From NCBI GenBank assembly GCA_002708715.1, contig PAPB01000004.1:1-37023 (forward strand): 37,023 nt of DNA, given 5' to 3'. Origin of the DNA: Fidelibacterota bacterium (GTDB lineage: Bacteria; Fidelibacterota; Marinisomatia; Marinisomatales; UBA1611). How positions within the stretch are numbered: position 1 is the stretch's first letter; each line of letters begins with the position of its first letter. The translations under genes and the position numbers were made by a program. Of the stretch, positions 16,993-24,667 are shown piece after piece. A model generated the notes under the pieces. It was not told the DNA's origin and searched no databases. It saw only the letters and a list, made by a program, of their open reading frames with translations.

Positions 16993-18099
16993 GTGGATTC
17001 TATTCAAAAAATTTATAGACTTTTGCTATTTGTCATTATTTGCACCTTAGGTTGGATAATGCTTCCTTTTTTTACCCCTATTATTTCCATGCTAGTTTTT
17101 TCTTTTTTATTTACTACAATTTTTCTTCATACTGTCGATTATATTGAAGGACACACAAAATCTAGACCGCTAGGAGTAACATTAATTCTAGGGGTATCAA
17201 TCACCTCAATAATTTTGTTTATTAATAGTTTTATTTCAAATTTAGGTCTCCAAATAAAAGCTTTTACCAAAAAAATGCAGAAAGATGATTTTGCTATTAA
17301 TCTTGAAAATTTATCTTTACAGATAAAAGAATCTTTACCAGAATTTTTTAGTGACTTAGTTCCTGAAAGTGATAAAGTTATTCTTATAGCAAAAAATTTT
17401 TTAATCAATATTTTTCAATCTATTTTAGCTTTATTGGGATCAGCTGGAAGTTTTTTCTTTATTTCTTTTATGGTTTTGATTTTTACCATTATTCTACTTA
17501 TTGAATATCATGATTTTAAAAGATCATTAGTACGATTCATTCCAAATAAATATCTAGAAATTGGTTTACGAACTATTTATAACATTGAACAACAAATTTC
17601 AAAATATCTTAGAGGGCAAATTCTAGCAGCAAGTAGCGTAGCGGTATTATCTATTATAGGTTTATTTATTTTAAATGAATTTGGTGCAAATATTACTCTT
17701 GTTATTTTTATTGGCATTATTGCTGGTCTAGCAAATTTAATTCCAATGATTGGACCATTTATTGGTATGATACCTGCAATTTTAATCGCTATAATGAATA
17801 ATATTGGCAATGAATTAGCATTAACTCATTCTCTATTCGGCATAATACCATCACCATTTTATACTTTTGATATTATTTTAATGTTTATTATTGTTCAACA
17901 AATAGATAATAATTTTATAACCCCTTTAGTAGTAGGAGAAAGTGTAGGACTTCATCCAATGGCTGTCATGATTGTCTTGCTTATAGGAGGAACTTTAATC
18001 GGACCTCTTGGAATGCTTTTTGCAATACCTGCCGCTGGTGTTTTAAAGGTCCTATTAAAAGAAATTATATTTATTACAAAAAATTCGCATCTTTTATGA
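16993..18099 (+). CDS. AI-2E family transporter (PerM/YdiK-like)
   Basis: A 368-residue inner-membrane protein starting at GTG 16993, with about seven to eight predicted helices. Family signatures are LANLIPMIGPFIGMIPAILI (about 247-266), DNNFITPLVVGESVGLHPM (about 305-323) and LIGPLGMLFAIPAAGVLKVL near the C-terminus. Members were proposed to export autoinducer-2; others act as Na+/H+ antiporters or are uncharacterised. A soluble loop lies at about 90-130 between the N-terminal helices. It is the last gene of the MORN to transporter cluster. The following gene is convergent, only six bases away, with no visible terminator between. Confidence 0.88.
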   Translation: MDSIQKIYRLLLFVIICTLGWIMLPFFTPIISMLVFSFLFTTIFLHTVDYIEGHTKSRPLGVTLILGVSITSIILFINSFISNLGLQIKAFTKKMQKDDFAINLENLSLQIKESLPEFFSDLVPESDKVILIAKNFLINIFQSILALLGSAGSFFFISFMVLIFTIILLIEYHDFKRSLVRFIPNKYLEIGLRTIYNIEQQISKYLRGQILAASSVAVLSIIGLFILNEFGANITLVIFIGIIAGLANLIPMIGPFIGMIPAILIAIMNNIGNELALTHSLFGIIPSPFYTFDIILMFIIVQQIDNNFITPLVVGESVGLHPMAVMIVLLIGGTLIGPLGMLFAIPAAGVLKVLLKEIIFITKNSHLL

Positions 18100-18105
18100 T
18101 TTTTT

Positions 18106-20235
18106 TTAACTTTTTATTCCTGCTAGATCTAATAAAAAAGCATACTCTAAGGCAACTTCTTTATAACGCCTAAATCTACCAGATTTTCCTCCATGTCCAG
18201 CATCCATTTGCATATGTAAATACAGTTTATTATTTCCACTCCAATACTCTCTTAGTTTAGCAACCCATTTCAGTGGTTCAAAATATTGCACTTGAGAATC
18301 AAAAAATCCCGAAGTAACTAAAAGATTAGGATAATTTTTGCTCTCTACCTGATCATACGGAGAATAGGATAACATATAATCATAATATTCTTTTTCTCTA
18401 GGATCTCCCCACTCATCCCATTCATTAGAAGTTAAAGGTATAGAAGGATCTAACATTGTAGTAACTACATCTACAAATGGTACTTCAGCAATTGCCCCTT
18501 TCCATAAATCAGGTTCCATATTAATAACAGCACCAATCAATAACCCTCCTGCGCTACCTCCTGAACAAAACAACTTTTCTGAATTTGTATAATTTTTAGA
18601 TACTAAAAACTTTCCAGCATCAATAAAATCATTAAAGGTATTTTTTTTATTAAAAAGTTTTCCATCTTCATAAGATTCTCGTCCATAAATTTGACTTCCC
18701 CTTACATGTGCAATTGCATAAATAAATCCTCTATCTAACATACTTAACCGAGCAGCATTAAAATACGGATCATTTGTTGATCCATATGATCCATAAGCAT
18801 AAAGTAAAAGATTTTGAGGTTCTGCTCTTTTATGATTTTTATTATAGACTAAAGAGATTGGGATTTTTTCCCCATCCCTCGATGTCGCATACAATCTTTC
18901 AGAAAAATAATTTTCATGATCATACCCACCTAAAACTTCATCTTGCTTCAAAAGGATCTTTTCTTCAGAATCCATATTATAATCATATGTTGACCATGGT
19001 GTCACTAAAGAACTATAACTGTAACGAATTATATTTGTATTAAATTCTTTATTTGTTGAAAAAAAAGCCGCATAAGTATTTTCTCCAAAAGCTAAAGTTT
19101 TATCTTCACCATTTTTTTGATTTATCATTCGTATTCCCCGGAGGCCGTTTTTTCTTTCATTAATTACCAAGTAATTATTAAAAATTTCCATATCTAATAA
19201 ATGAATATCACTATTATGAGAAATGACTTCTTTCCAATTAGATATATCTGTTGCATTATCTGGTGTTTCCATAAGGCGATTATTTTTAGCTTGATAATTT
19301 GTTATAATATAAAATTTGTTATTATAATGCGTAATATCATATTCATGCTCTTTTCCTCTTGGAGTAAAAGACGTAAAATTTCCATATGGATCATCTGACC
19401 TTAAAATATGATAATCACTTACTAACGTGCTATTATTCCAAATAATGATAAATTTTCCTGATTTTGATCGATATACACCCGTGTAATACTCATTATCTTT
19501 CTCTTGATATACCAATACATCATCTTTGTAATTACTATCAATATTATGCCTGAATATTTTTTCAGATAATAATGTAATTTTGTTCTTCGATGTGTAGAAA
19601 ACAGTTTTATTATTATTTGCCCAGGCTACAGCCCCGGATGTATTTGGGATTGAATGTTTTAATACTTTACCTGTAATTAAATTTTTAAAATAAATAGTAT
19701 AAAATCTTCTACTAAGAGTATCAACTCCATAAGCTAACCAATTATTATTAGGACTTACAGATCTACTTCCGATTGCAAAATAATCATATCCTTTAGATAA
19801 CTCATTACCATCTAACATGATTTCTTCTTTAGAATCAAGAGATCCTTTTTTTCGACAATAAATTGCATATTCTTTACCTAATTCATATCGAGAGTAATAA
19901 TAATATCCATTCTCTAAGTATGGTACTGTTTGATCATCTTTCTTTATTCTTCCTACTATCTCATCAAATAACTTTTCCTGAAACTTATTTGTATGTGAAA
20001 GACTATGCTCAGTGTAATTATTTTCTTTTTTTATATATTTAATAACTGCATTTGTTTGTTCATCGGGTATTTTAGATTTTTTTTGTTTATCAGATAAACG
20101 CATCCAATAATAATTATCTATTCTTTTATGTCCATGGGTTATGATTTCATAAGGTACTTTTTTAGCAATAGGCGGTACAGGTATTTCACTACAAGAAGTC
20201 ATTATTAAAACTCCTAGAAAAAAAAATATTTTCAT
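18106..20235 (-). CDS. Lipoprotein oligopeptidase B (prolyl oligopeptidase family S9A)
   Basis: A 709-residue serine peptidase. The N-terminus has a lipoprotein signal (FLGVLIMTSC), so unlike E. coli PtrB it is exported and anchored. An N-terminal beta-propeller (about 40-430) follows, with the family start HGHKRIDNYYWMRL. The alpha/beta-hydrolase domain has the nucleophile in GGSAGGLLIG (Ser561), the acid in SGFFDSQV (Asp646) and the base in DAGHGG (His681). The 85- and 35-residue spacings are those of oligopeptidase B. Upstream of the nucleophile, HVRGSQIYGRESYEDG is also conserved in the family. The enzyme cuts short peptides after basic residues. It is a single gene, divergent from the secreted protein at 20473. 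Confidence 0.93.
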   Translation of the reverse strand: MKIFFFLGVLIMTSCSEIPVPPIAKKVPYEIITHGHKRIDNYYWMRLSDKQKKSKIPDEQTNAVIKYIKKENNYTEHSLSHTNKFQEKLFDEIVGRIKKDDQTVPYLENGYYYYSRYELGKEYAIYCRKKGSLDSKEEIMLDGNELSKGYDYFAIGSRSVSPNNNWLAYGVDTLSRRFYTIYFKNLITGKVLKHSIPNTSGAVAWANNNKTVFYTSKNKITLLSEKIFRHNIDSNYKDDVLVYQEKDNEYYTGVYRSKSGKFIIIWNNSTLVSDYHILRSDDPYGNFTSFTPRGKEHEYDITHYNNKFYIITNYQAKNNRLMETPDNATDISNWKEVISHNSDIHLLDMEIFNNYLVINERKNGLRGIRMINQKNGEDKTLAFGENTYAAFFSTNKEFNTNIIRYSYSSLVTPWSTYDYNMDSEEKILLKQDEVLGGYDHENYFSERLYATSRDGEKIPISLVYNKNHKRAEPQNLLLYAYGSYGSTNDPYFNAARLSMLDRGFIYAIAHVRGSQIYGRESYEDGKLFNKKNTFNDFIDAGKFLVSKNYTNSEKLFCSGGSAGGLLIGAVINMEPDLWKGAIAEVPFVDVVTTMLDPSIPLTSNEWDEWGDPREKEYYDYMLSYSPYDQVESKNYPNLLVTSGFFDSQVQYFEPLKWVAKLREYWSGNNKLYLHMQMDAGHGGKSGRFRRYKEVALEYAFLLDLAGIKS

Positions 20236-20285
20236 TTAATTACCTCTGATTTTGGATTCGAATTTACAAAAACCAATAATTTAAA

Positions 20286-20316
20286 TTGATATATAATCTT
20301 AAATGTTGATATATAA
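20286..20316. promoter_or_regulatory. Direct repeat of TTGATATATAA, 20-bp period, in a divergent promoter region
   Basis: The 11-mer TTGATATATAA occurs at 20286-20296 and again at 20306-20316, two helical turns apart. It lies between the oligopeptidase B start (20235) and the secreted-protein gene (20473). A 20-bp spacing would place two protein dimers on one DNA face. AT-rich background lowers the weight of this observation. Confidence 0.3.
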
Positions 20317-20472
20317 ACATTTAACTATTTTTAATTATATCTTGCTTTAAGAGTCAAATATGACATAAAATTCTCTAGGTCTGAAATGACCTACAAACGC
20401 GGAGTCCTAACTGAATCAAATATTCATAAAATATTTATCAGTGCAGTCTACCTGTTTCATAGTGGCAATCAT

Positions 20473-21030
20473 ATGAAACAGAAGTTACTGAAATTATATA
20501 TAGTCATTGTTTTCTTTGGCTATGGGATCTCTGCATATAGCCAAAATTCTGATAATAAATTATCAAAAACTAAAAAATGGGTTAAAAGAACAATATTAAA
20601 AAACCTAAACTTTTTACCATATATAGAATATTTACCTTTAGTAACTCCTTCAAAATCTGGAAATATTTTATTAAGTGAATTAAATTCATTTGAAAAAATA
20701 ATAAATGATCATATTCAATTTGAATTTGATGTAAACAAAGAATTAAAAGAAGAAAGAGGAACAAGAATTGATGAAATATATGATATTTTTCGACGCAGAA
20801 GACGTATTTCAAGAAAAAGGAAAAGAAAAGATCCTATCGAAGAAAAAATTTCTGATATAAATTATATTCGAGGCTTAACACAAAGATATGAAACATGGAG
20901 CCCCAAATGGGATAAAAAAACAGATTTAGCAAAAGGAGATCTTAGCTTTGATGAAATAGATTTAATCCAGTACGAGTTAAGAAGGCTATCAAAAAAACAT
21001 AAGCATCTACCCTTTAAACAAAAAATATGA
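20473..21030 (+). CDS. Small secreted basic protein, unknown function
   Basis: The same frame is open from 20386, but ATG 20473 gives a proper signal peptide (MKQKLLKLYIVIVFFGYGISAYSQ), so I choose it; the product has 185 residues. The mature protein is highly charged, with an Arg/Lys-rich patch of about 20 residues (DIFRRRRRISRKRKRKDPIE) in the middle and a basic C-terminus. No cysteines and no recognised domain are visible. The basic run could bind nucleic acid, polyphosphate or acidic glycans. It is expressed alone and followed by a candidate small-RNA gene. I do not recognise the family. Confidence 0.6.
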   Translation: MKQKLLKLYIVIVFFGYGISAYSQNSDNKLSKTKKWVKRTILKNLNFLPYIEYLPLVTPSKSGNILLSELNSFEKIINDHIQFEFDVNKELKEERGTRIDEIYDIFRRRRRISRKRKRKDPIEEKISDINYIRGLTQRYETWSPKWDKKTDLAKGDLSFDEIDLIQYELRRLSKKHKHLPFKQKI

Positions 21031-21059
21031 CTATAAACTAAACAAAAATGTAATCTGAT

Positions 21060-21089
21060 TTGACTTTTATAATGATATTCTTTTAAAAT
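21060..21089 (+). promoter_or_regulatory. Sigma-70-like promoter for the small RNA
   Basis: A -35 box TTGACT (21060-21065) and a -10 box TAAAAT (21084-21089) are separated by 18 bases, each matching the housekeeping consensus at five of six positions. A start near 21096 is expected. It points at the structured element and terminator downstream, not at any protein gene. Confidence 0.45.
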
Positions 21090-21136
21090 GGCACAGTGGA
21101 AAATCTTATTAATTTAAAAGAAAAGGGGGTGATCAG

Positions 21137-21184
21137 TTGTCTAATTCAAGTAATTTGCTGACCTCCAAATTATCAGCAAAATAA
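21137..21184 (+). CDS. Possible 15-codon micro-ORF in the small RNA
   Basis: TTG at 21137 lies immediately after the strong ribosome-binding-like sequence and opens a 15-codon frame ending with TAA at 21182-21184 (product about LSNSSNLLTSKLSAK). The RBS-to-start distance (about 2-7 bases, depending on where the pairing is counted) is short. The peptide is low in hydrophobic residues and matches nothing I know. The same bases form the pairing arm that can mask the RBS. Confidence 0.25.
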   Translation: MSNSSNLLTSKLSAK

Positions 21185-21222
21185 ATCCACATCGCTGACA
21201 ATGTGAGGTCAGCTATAAAAAT

Positions 21223-21254
21223 AAAAAACGCGTCTTAATTGACGCGTTTTTTTT
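21223..21254. terminator. Strong bidirectional intrinsic terminator
   Basis: The stem CGCGTC (21229-21234) and GACGCG (21241-21246) with loop TTAATT is extended by six A on the left and eight T on the right. It ends + strand transcripts from 20473 and the small-RNA region and, read the other way, the carotenoid-enzyme operon whose stop is at 21258. Confidence 0.85.
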
Positions 21255-21257
21255 ACG

Positions 21258-22097
21258 CTAATATTTTACTATAGAAATGAAAATATAAAACAAAGAAAGA
21301 AAAATTCCAATATAACCAGGGATTTTCAAACCTCTCTCAAAACAAGGCCTTGAAGCTATAATTGGTAAAAAAATAAAAAGTATTCCTGGAGAATATTGAA
21401 AATATAATGAAAATTGATTTATAGGAATAATAATTGGATGACATAATCTTTTAAATAAAAATAAAATAATAATAGATGTCAAAAACCAACCAAAAAAATT
21501 CAGAAAAGGAATACCGTAATATATACCAGGTGCGTTCCATGTCCATCTATTTTCATTTACTGCTATTGGGTCAAGGATAGTATCTAACAAAACCACTAAC
21601 AATGCTGTAAGTATTATATAATAATAATTATTTATAATATTATCATATGGAAATTTTATGTCTGTGATAAAATAACAAAAATTCATGCTCATATAAATAA
21701 TTCCAAACCACGCAAGTGGTATAAGCAGAGGAACCCCAAATAAAATATATCCTGGAGTATTATTTTTATTGTAACAATACGTACCTCCAAAAACATATCC
21801 GATTTTTGAACCAATAATCTCCATGAAAAAACTTATTACAAGTGCAATAACAAAAAATATTATAATATTAATTAAGCCCCAAAAAAAAACTCCATGAATG
21901 AAAAAAAAAGCTGATCCTAATATAACTTGAATCACCCTAAATTTTTCTGCATACTTATAATTTTGATTATTTATTAATTTAGTATCATTATCAAAATATA
22001 ATCCAAGGCTACCAAGTCTTATATATCGATATGCAAAAGGGATACTAATAATGAGAATAATAAAGAAAGATAAAAGAAATCCTTCCATCTTTTTCAA
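21258..22097 (-). CDS. Carotenoid biosynthesis protein, CruF/DUF422-type
   Basis: A 279-residue membrane protein with seven to eight predicted helices. Family signatures: FFMEIIGSKIGYVFGGTYCY (about 90-109), FGVPLLIPLAWFGIIYMS, LLDTILDPIAV and WTWNAPGIYYGIPFLNFFGW. The CruF group adds water to the psi end of acyclic carotenoids (1',2'-hydratase, as for myxol or bacterioruberin). The start is TTG 22097, overlapping the upstream stop by four bases, or ATG 22088 inside. It is the last gene of the rlmB operon. The C-terminal half is very hydrophobic. No other carotenoid gene is in the window, so the substrate must be made elsewhere in the genome. Confidence 0.85.
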   Translation of the reverse strand: MKKMEGFLLSFFIILIISIPFAYRYIRLGSLGLYFDNDTKLINNQNYKYAEKFRVIQVILGSAFFFIHGVFFWGLINIIIFFVIALVISFFMEIIGSKIGYVFGGTYCYNKNNTPGYILFGVPLLIPLAWFGIIYMSMNFCYFITDIKFPYDNIINNYYYIILTALLVVLLDTILDPIAVNENRWTWNAPGIYYGIPFLNFFGWFLTSIIILFLFKRLCHPIIIPINQFSLYFQYSPGILFIFLPIIASRPCFERGLKIPGYIGIFLSLFYIFISIVKY

Positions 22098-22825
22098 ATA
22101 GATATACGTCTTGCATACATATCAGAATAATAAATCATACATTTCTCATATAAGGGCATTAATTTTTTTTCTAATATAATTTTTTTCTTTTTATAAGGTC
22201 TAAATCCCGTTGAAGTTTCAACATTTTTATACCAATATTTAGCCCAAACACCATCTGATTTTCTTTTCCCCTTAGGCCAGCTTAACATTCTATTACTAAA
22301 ATTAATTCCTAAAGATTGACACATTTTTTTCAAAATACTTTTTGGATTTTTTAAAATATCATCAGCATCAAAAATTGGAGGTGTTGAGCCAGTATCCGCC
22401 TCTATTATTTTAATAAGCTCATGTTGTTGAACATATCCCAATAATCTCTCATCTGTAATAATAAATTCTTTACTATAACTAGGAATTACATATTTAGGAT
22501 TCCGAATTAAAAAACAATTATTAAAATTTTTTATCCAATTTAAATCACAACCAGCAATATTATGCTGCGCCATATGTTTTTGGTACCATATTGGTTTATT
22601 ATTTGGTATTGATCCAGTAATCATATTGACAACATTATCCCAATTACAATCTTGTGATAATAAGACTTCTTTTTTACCTGGATGATCTAATTTAGAGTTT
22701 TCTAGAAAGCATCCATAGAAAGGTTCATCTATCACTACTGTATCAGTTCGATTTTCAAAAGAACGCATCATCGCAGTCGAAAGATTTCTTGGTCCTGACC
22801 ACATCGCAATATAAGTATTAGCCAT
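22094..22825 (-). CDS. Sulfotransferase-like P-loop protein
   Basis: A 243-residue cytosolic protein. MWSGPRNLSTAMMRSF (8-23) is the 5'-phosphosulfate-binding loop pattern of PAPS sulfotransferases. DTVVIDEPFYGCF (28-40) and LIRNPKYVIPSYSKEF (the 3'-phosphate site) follow in the expected order. So a sulfated product is possible; the acceptor is unknown. The gene lies five bases after the class IV aminotransferase and overlaps the CruF start. From memory, plants carry proteins in which a sulfotransferase-like domain of this WS-PR-xLST type is fused to a class IV aminotransferase domain. The adjacency here may be the unfused state of the same partnership. Confidence 0.78.
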   Translation of the reverse strand: MANTYIAMWSGPRNLSTAMMRSFENRTDTVVIDEPFYGCFLENSKLDHPGKKEVLLSQDCNWDNVVNMITGSIPNNKPIWYQKHMAQHNIAGCDLNWIKNFNNCFLIRNPKYVIPSYSKEFIITDERLLGYVQQHELIKIIEADTGSTPPIFDADDILKNPKSILKKMCQSLGINFSNRMLSWPKGKRKSDGVWAKYWYKNVETSTGFRPYKKKKIILEKKLMPLYEKCMIYYSDMYARRISI

Positions 22826-22830
22826 TATTG

Positions 22831-23733
22831 TTATACCAAACGTTCAATATCTAAACTATACCAATCTTGAAGATTTTTTGTAATTGTGCCGCGGACACCA
22901 TTCCCAATAACTATATTATCAATTGAAATAACTGGAATAACTCCAGCAAAAGTACCCGTAACAAATATTTCATCAGCATTATGGACTACGTCTAACAAAA
23001 AGTTTTTCTCAAACACTGGTATTTTATATTCTTTACATAGTCTAATAATTGATTGCCTCGTAACACCATGTAAACAATATTCTCCAGTAGAAGTCCAAAC
23101 CTCACCTTTCCTAACAATAAAAAAGTTCGTTGAGTTACATGTTGATACAAAACCATTCGGATCTAACATAAGCCCTTCATCTACACCCAATTTATCTGCT
23201 TCAATACAAGCAGCAATACAATTATGTTTACTTAATGAATTTATTCTTGGATCTTGAACACGATAATCTCTAATAGTTTTTACAGTGCCTAAAGTAATAC
23301 CATTTCTTTTTACGCTTTCAGCAGCTTTTTTATATTCTGGTATAATCACAATGGATGGTGGTGAAATAGTCACTTTTGGATTTTGATAAGGAGTCTCCTT
23401 TATACCTCTTGAAACAATTAATCGAATATGAACATTTGATTTCATTTCATTAATTTGAATAGTTTCAATAATTGCTAATTCCATTTCCTTCTTAGAAAGT
23501 GGTATTTCCATTGCGATACTTTTCGCACCACTATAAAGGCGGTCCAAATGATCATGTAAATGAATTAAAACATTTTTATGTAATCTTATACCTTCCCAAA
23601 CACCATCACCCAAAAGATACCCACTATCCATAACTGATATCTTTGCATCTGATCGATGGTAAAACTTACCATTTACAAAAACTTGCACATCATTGTTTCT
23701 CTTATCTTTAACATAATCATGTGTTGAAGACAT
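22831..23733 (-). CDS. Class IV PLP aminotransferase (BCAT/D-amino-acid transaminase fold), altered cofactor site
   Basis: A 300-residue enzyme of fold type IV. MDSGYLLGDGVWEGIR (35-50) is the conserved N-terminal block; RINSLSKHNCIAACIEAD carries the PLP Schiff-base lysine (Lys169). DEGLMLDPNGFVST follows near 185-198. At the position where branched-chain and D-amino-acid transaminases have the Glu that contacts the pyridine nitrogen (in an EGxxxN block), this protein has Thr198 (FVSTCNSTNFF). This departs from textbook members and may change the reaction. Branched-chain transaminase is therefore an unsafe label. It overlaps rlmB by one base and sits five bases before the sulfotransferase-like gene. 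Confidence 0.85.
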   Translation of the reverse strand: MSSTHDYVKDKRNNDVQVFVNGKFYHRSDAKISVMDSGYLLGDGVWEGIRLHKNVLIHLHDHLDRLYSGAKSIAMEIPLSKKEMELAIIETIQINEMKSNVHIRLIVSRGIKETPYQNPKVTISPPSIVIIPEYKKAAESVKRNGITLGTVKTIRDYRVQDPRINSLSKHNCIAACIEADKLGVDEGLMLDPNGFVSTCNSTNFFIVRKGEVWTSTGEYCLHGVTRQSIIRLCKEYKIPVFEKNFLLDVVHNADEIFVTGTFAGVIPVISIDNIVIGNGVRGTITKNLQDWYSLDIERLV

Positions 23734-24479
23734 TATTTTTCCTCCAATTGTTGTCTTAATCTTTCAAAAGCAATTGCTGAGGCTGCAGCGCTCACATTTA
23801 AAGAATTCGTAATGCCTTGCATAGGTATCGTTGCAATGAAATCACAAGACGCCATAACTTTTTGACGTATTCCTTTCCCTTCACTACCTAAAACAATCAC
23901 TGTCTTGCCATGATAATCAATGGAATACCACGGTTTTGCATTCAGATTATTTTCTATACCAATAATCCAAAAGTTATTATTTTGTAATTTTTTAATTTCA
24001 TTTCTTAAGTTTGTTATCTCAAAAAATTTCATATTTACAAATGCCCCTTGACTAACCTGCAAAACTGTTTCAGTTAAAGGAACAGAATGATGTTTAGAAT
24101 AGATAATCCCATCAACCCCTGCACATTCGACTGTACGTATTATCTGGCCGAAATTTTGAGGATCCTCAATCTGGTCGAGAGCCAATAAACACCTATTCCT
24201 ATTATCTGAATATTCTGGAATTCTATCATAAATTAATTTTCCAGAAAATTTTATTACTATACCCTGTGTTTTACCATAAGGAAATTTTTTATTAAATGTA
24301 TTTTTATCAAAAGATTTCACGGCATATTTACGAAGCATTATATCCAATTTTCTATTTCTTTTTGCCGTACTATTTTCTAGTAAAAAAATATCCTCAATAT
24401 AAAACCGATTCGATCCTAAAATAGCAATTGCATTGTTAATCCCAGTACAAGTAAAAATTTGATTTTTTGTTTTTCTCAT
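23733..24479 (-). CDS. rlmB: 23S rRNA (guanosine-2251-2'-O)-methyltransferase RlmB (TrmH/SpoU family)
   Basis: A 248-residue SPOUT-class enzyme, of the usual RlmB length. The N-terminal substrate-binding domain (about 1-85) precedes the catalytic knot domain. Motif 1 is DQIEDPQNFGQIIRTVECAG (about 101-120), motif 2 VIVLGSEGKGI (about 195-205) and motif 3 PMQGITNSLNVSAAASAIAF (about 217-236). The enzyme methylates the 2'-OH of G2251 in the 23S rRNA P loop. A related TrmH-family enzyme (tRNA-Gm18) is the alternative, but the N-terminal domain favours RlmB. It is first in the operon; ATG 24479 is the start. Its coupling to non-ribosomal genes is unusual. Confidence 0.88.
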   Translation of the reverse strand: MRKTKNQIFTCTGINNAIAILGSNRFYIEDIFLLENSTAKRNRKLDIMLRKYAVKSFDKNTFNKKFPYGKTQGIVIKFSGKLIYDRIPEYSDNRNRCLLALDQIEDPQNFGQIIRTVECAGVDGIIYSKHHSVPLTETVLQVSQGAFVNMKFFEITNLRNEIKKLQNNNFWIIGIENNLNAKPWYSIDYHGKTVIVLGSEGKGIRQKVMASCDFIATIPMQGITNSLNVSAAASAIAFERLRQQLEEK

Positions 24480-24587
24480 TTGCTAAATTGGCTATGGTGT
24501 TCTATAATAATAGAAAATAAATACTTTCATTTGGTTATTGAATTTTAATTATACAAATTAATGTACTAGAAAATAATAAAGAGTCTG

Positions 24588-24603
24588 ATCTAAATGTTTA
24601 GAT
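24588..24603. promoter_or_regulatory. 16-bp near-palindrome upstream of the glycosyltransferase
   Basis: ATCTAAATGTTTAGAT has 7-base arms that are exact complements around a TG centre. It lies about 65 bases before ATG 24668, in the divergent gap with rlmB, where an operator would be expected. No regulator is identified, and it could be chance. Confidence 0.3.
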
Positions 24604-24667
24604 TTTATTAATTGATTTAATTATAGATACTATTAAAAAATAATCTCCAATTTTTAATCATTTTATT

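Larger units (their letters stand above)
21096..21254 (+). ncRNA. Candidate structured small RNA with masked ribosome-binding sequence
   Basis: The region between two convergent genes has its own promoter-like sequence and an intrinsic terminator, giving a transcript of about 160 bases. AAGGGGGTGATC (21123-21134) differs by one base from the full complement of the bacterial 16S rRNA 3' end. CTGACCTCC (21158-21166) can pair with it. The same segment can instead pair with GAGGTCAG (21205-21212), as part of a perfect 9-bp arm pair, or with TCAG at 21173. Further small hairpins are 21154-21161/21173-21180 and 21194-21199/21208-21213. I know of no named RNA family with this layout. The boundaries are inferred. 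Confidence 0.4.

Noticed and set aside
21096-21254. 6S RNA, SRP RNA or tmRNA
   Set aside because: It lacks the long near-continuous double strand of 6S, the SRP tetraloop/GGAA region and any tRNA-like end.
22886-23257. 123-codon open frame on the + strand
   Set aside because: Antisense to the aminotransferase, whose conserved blocks run through the whole stretch.
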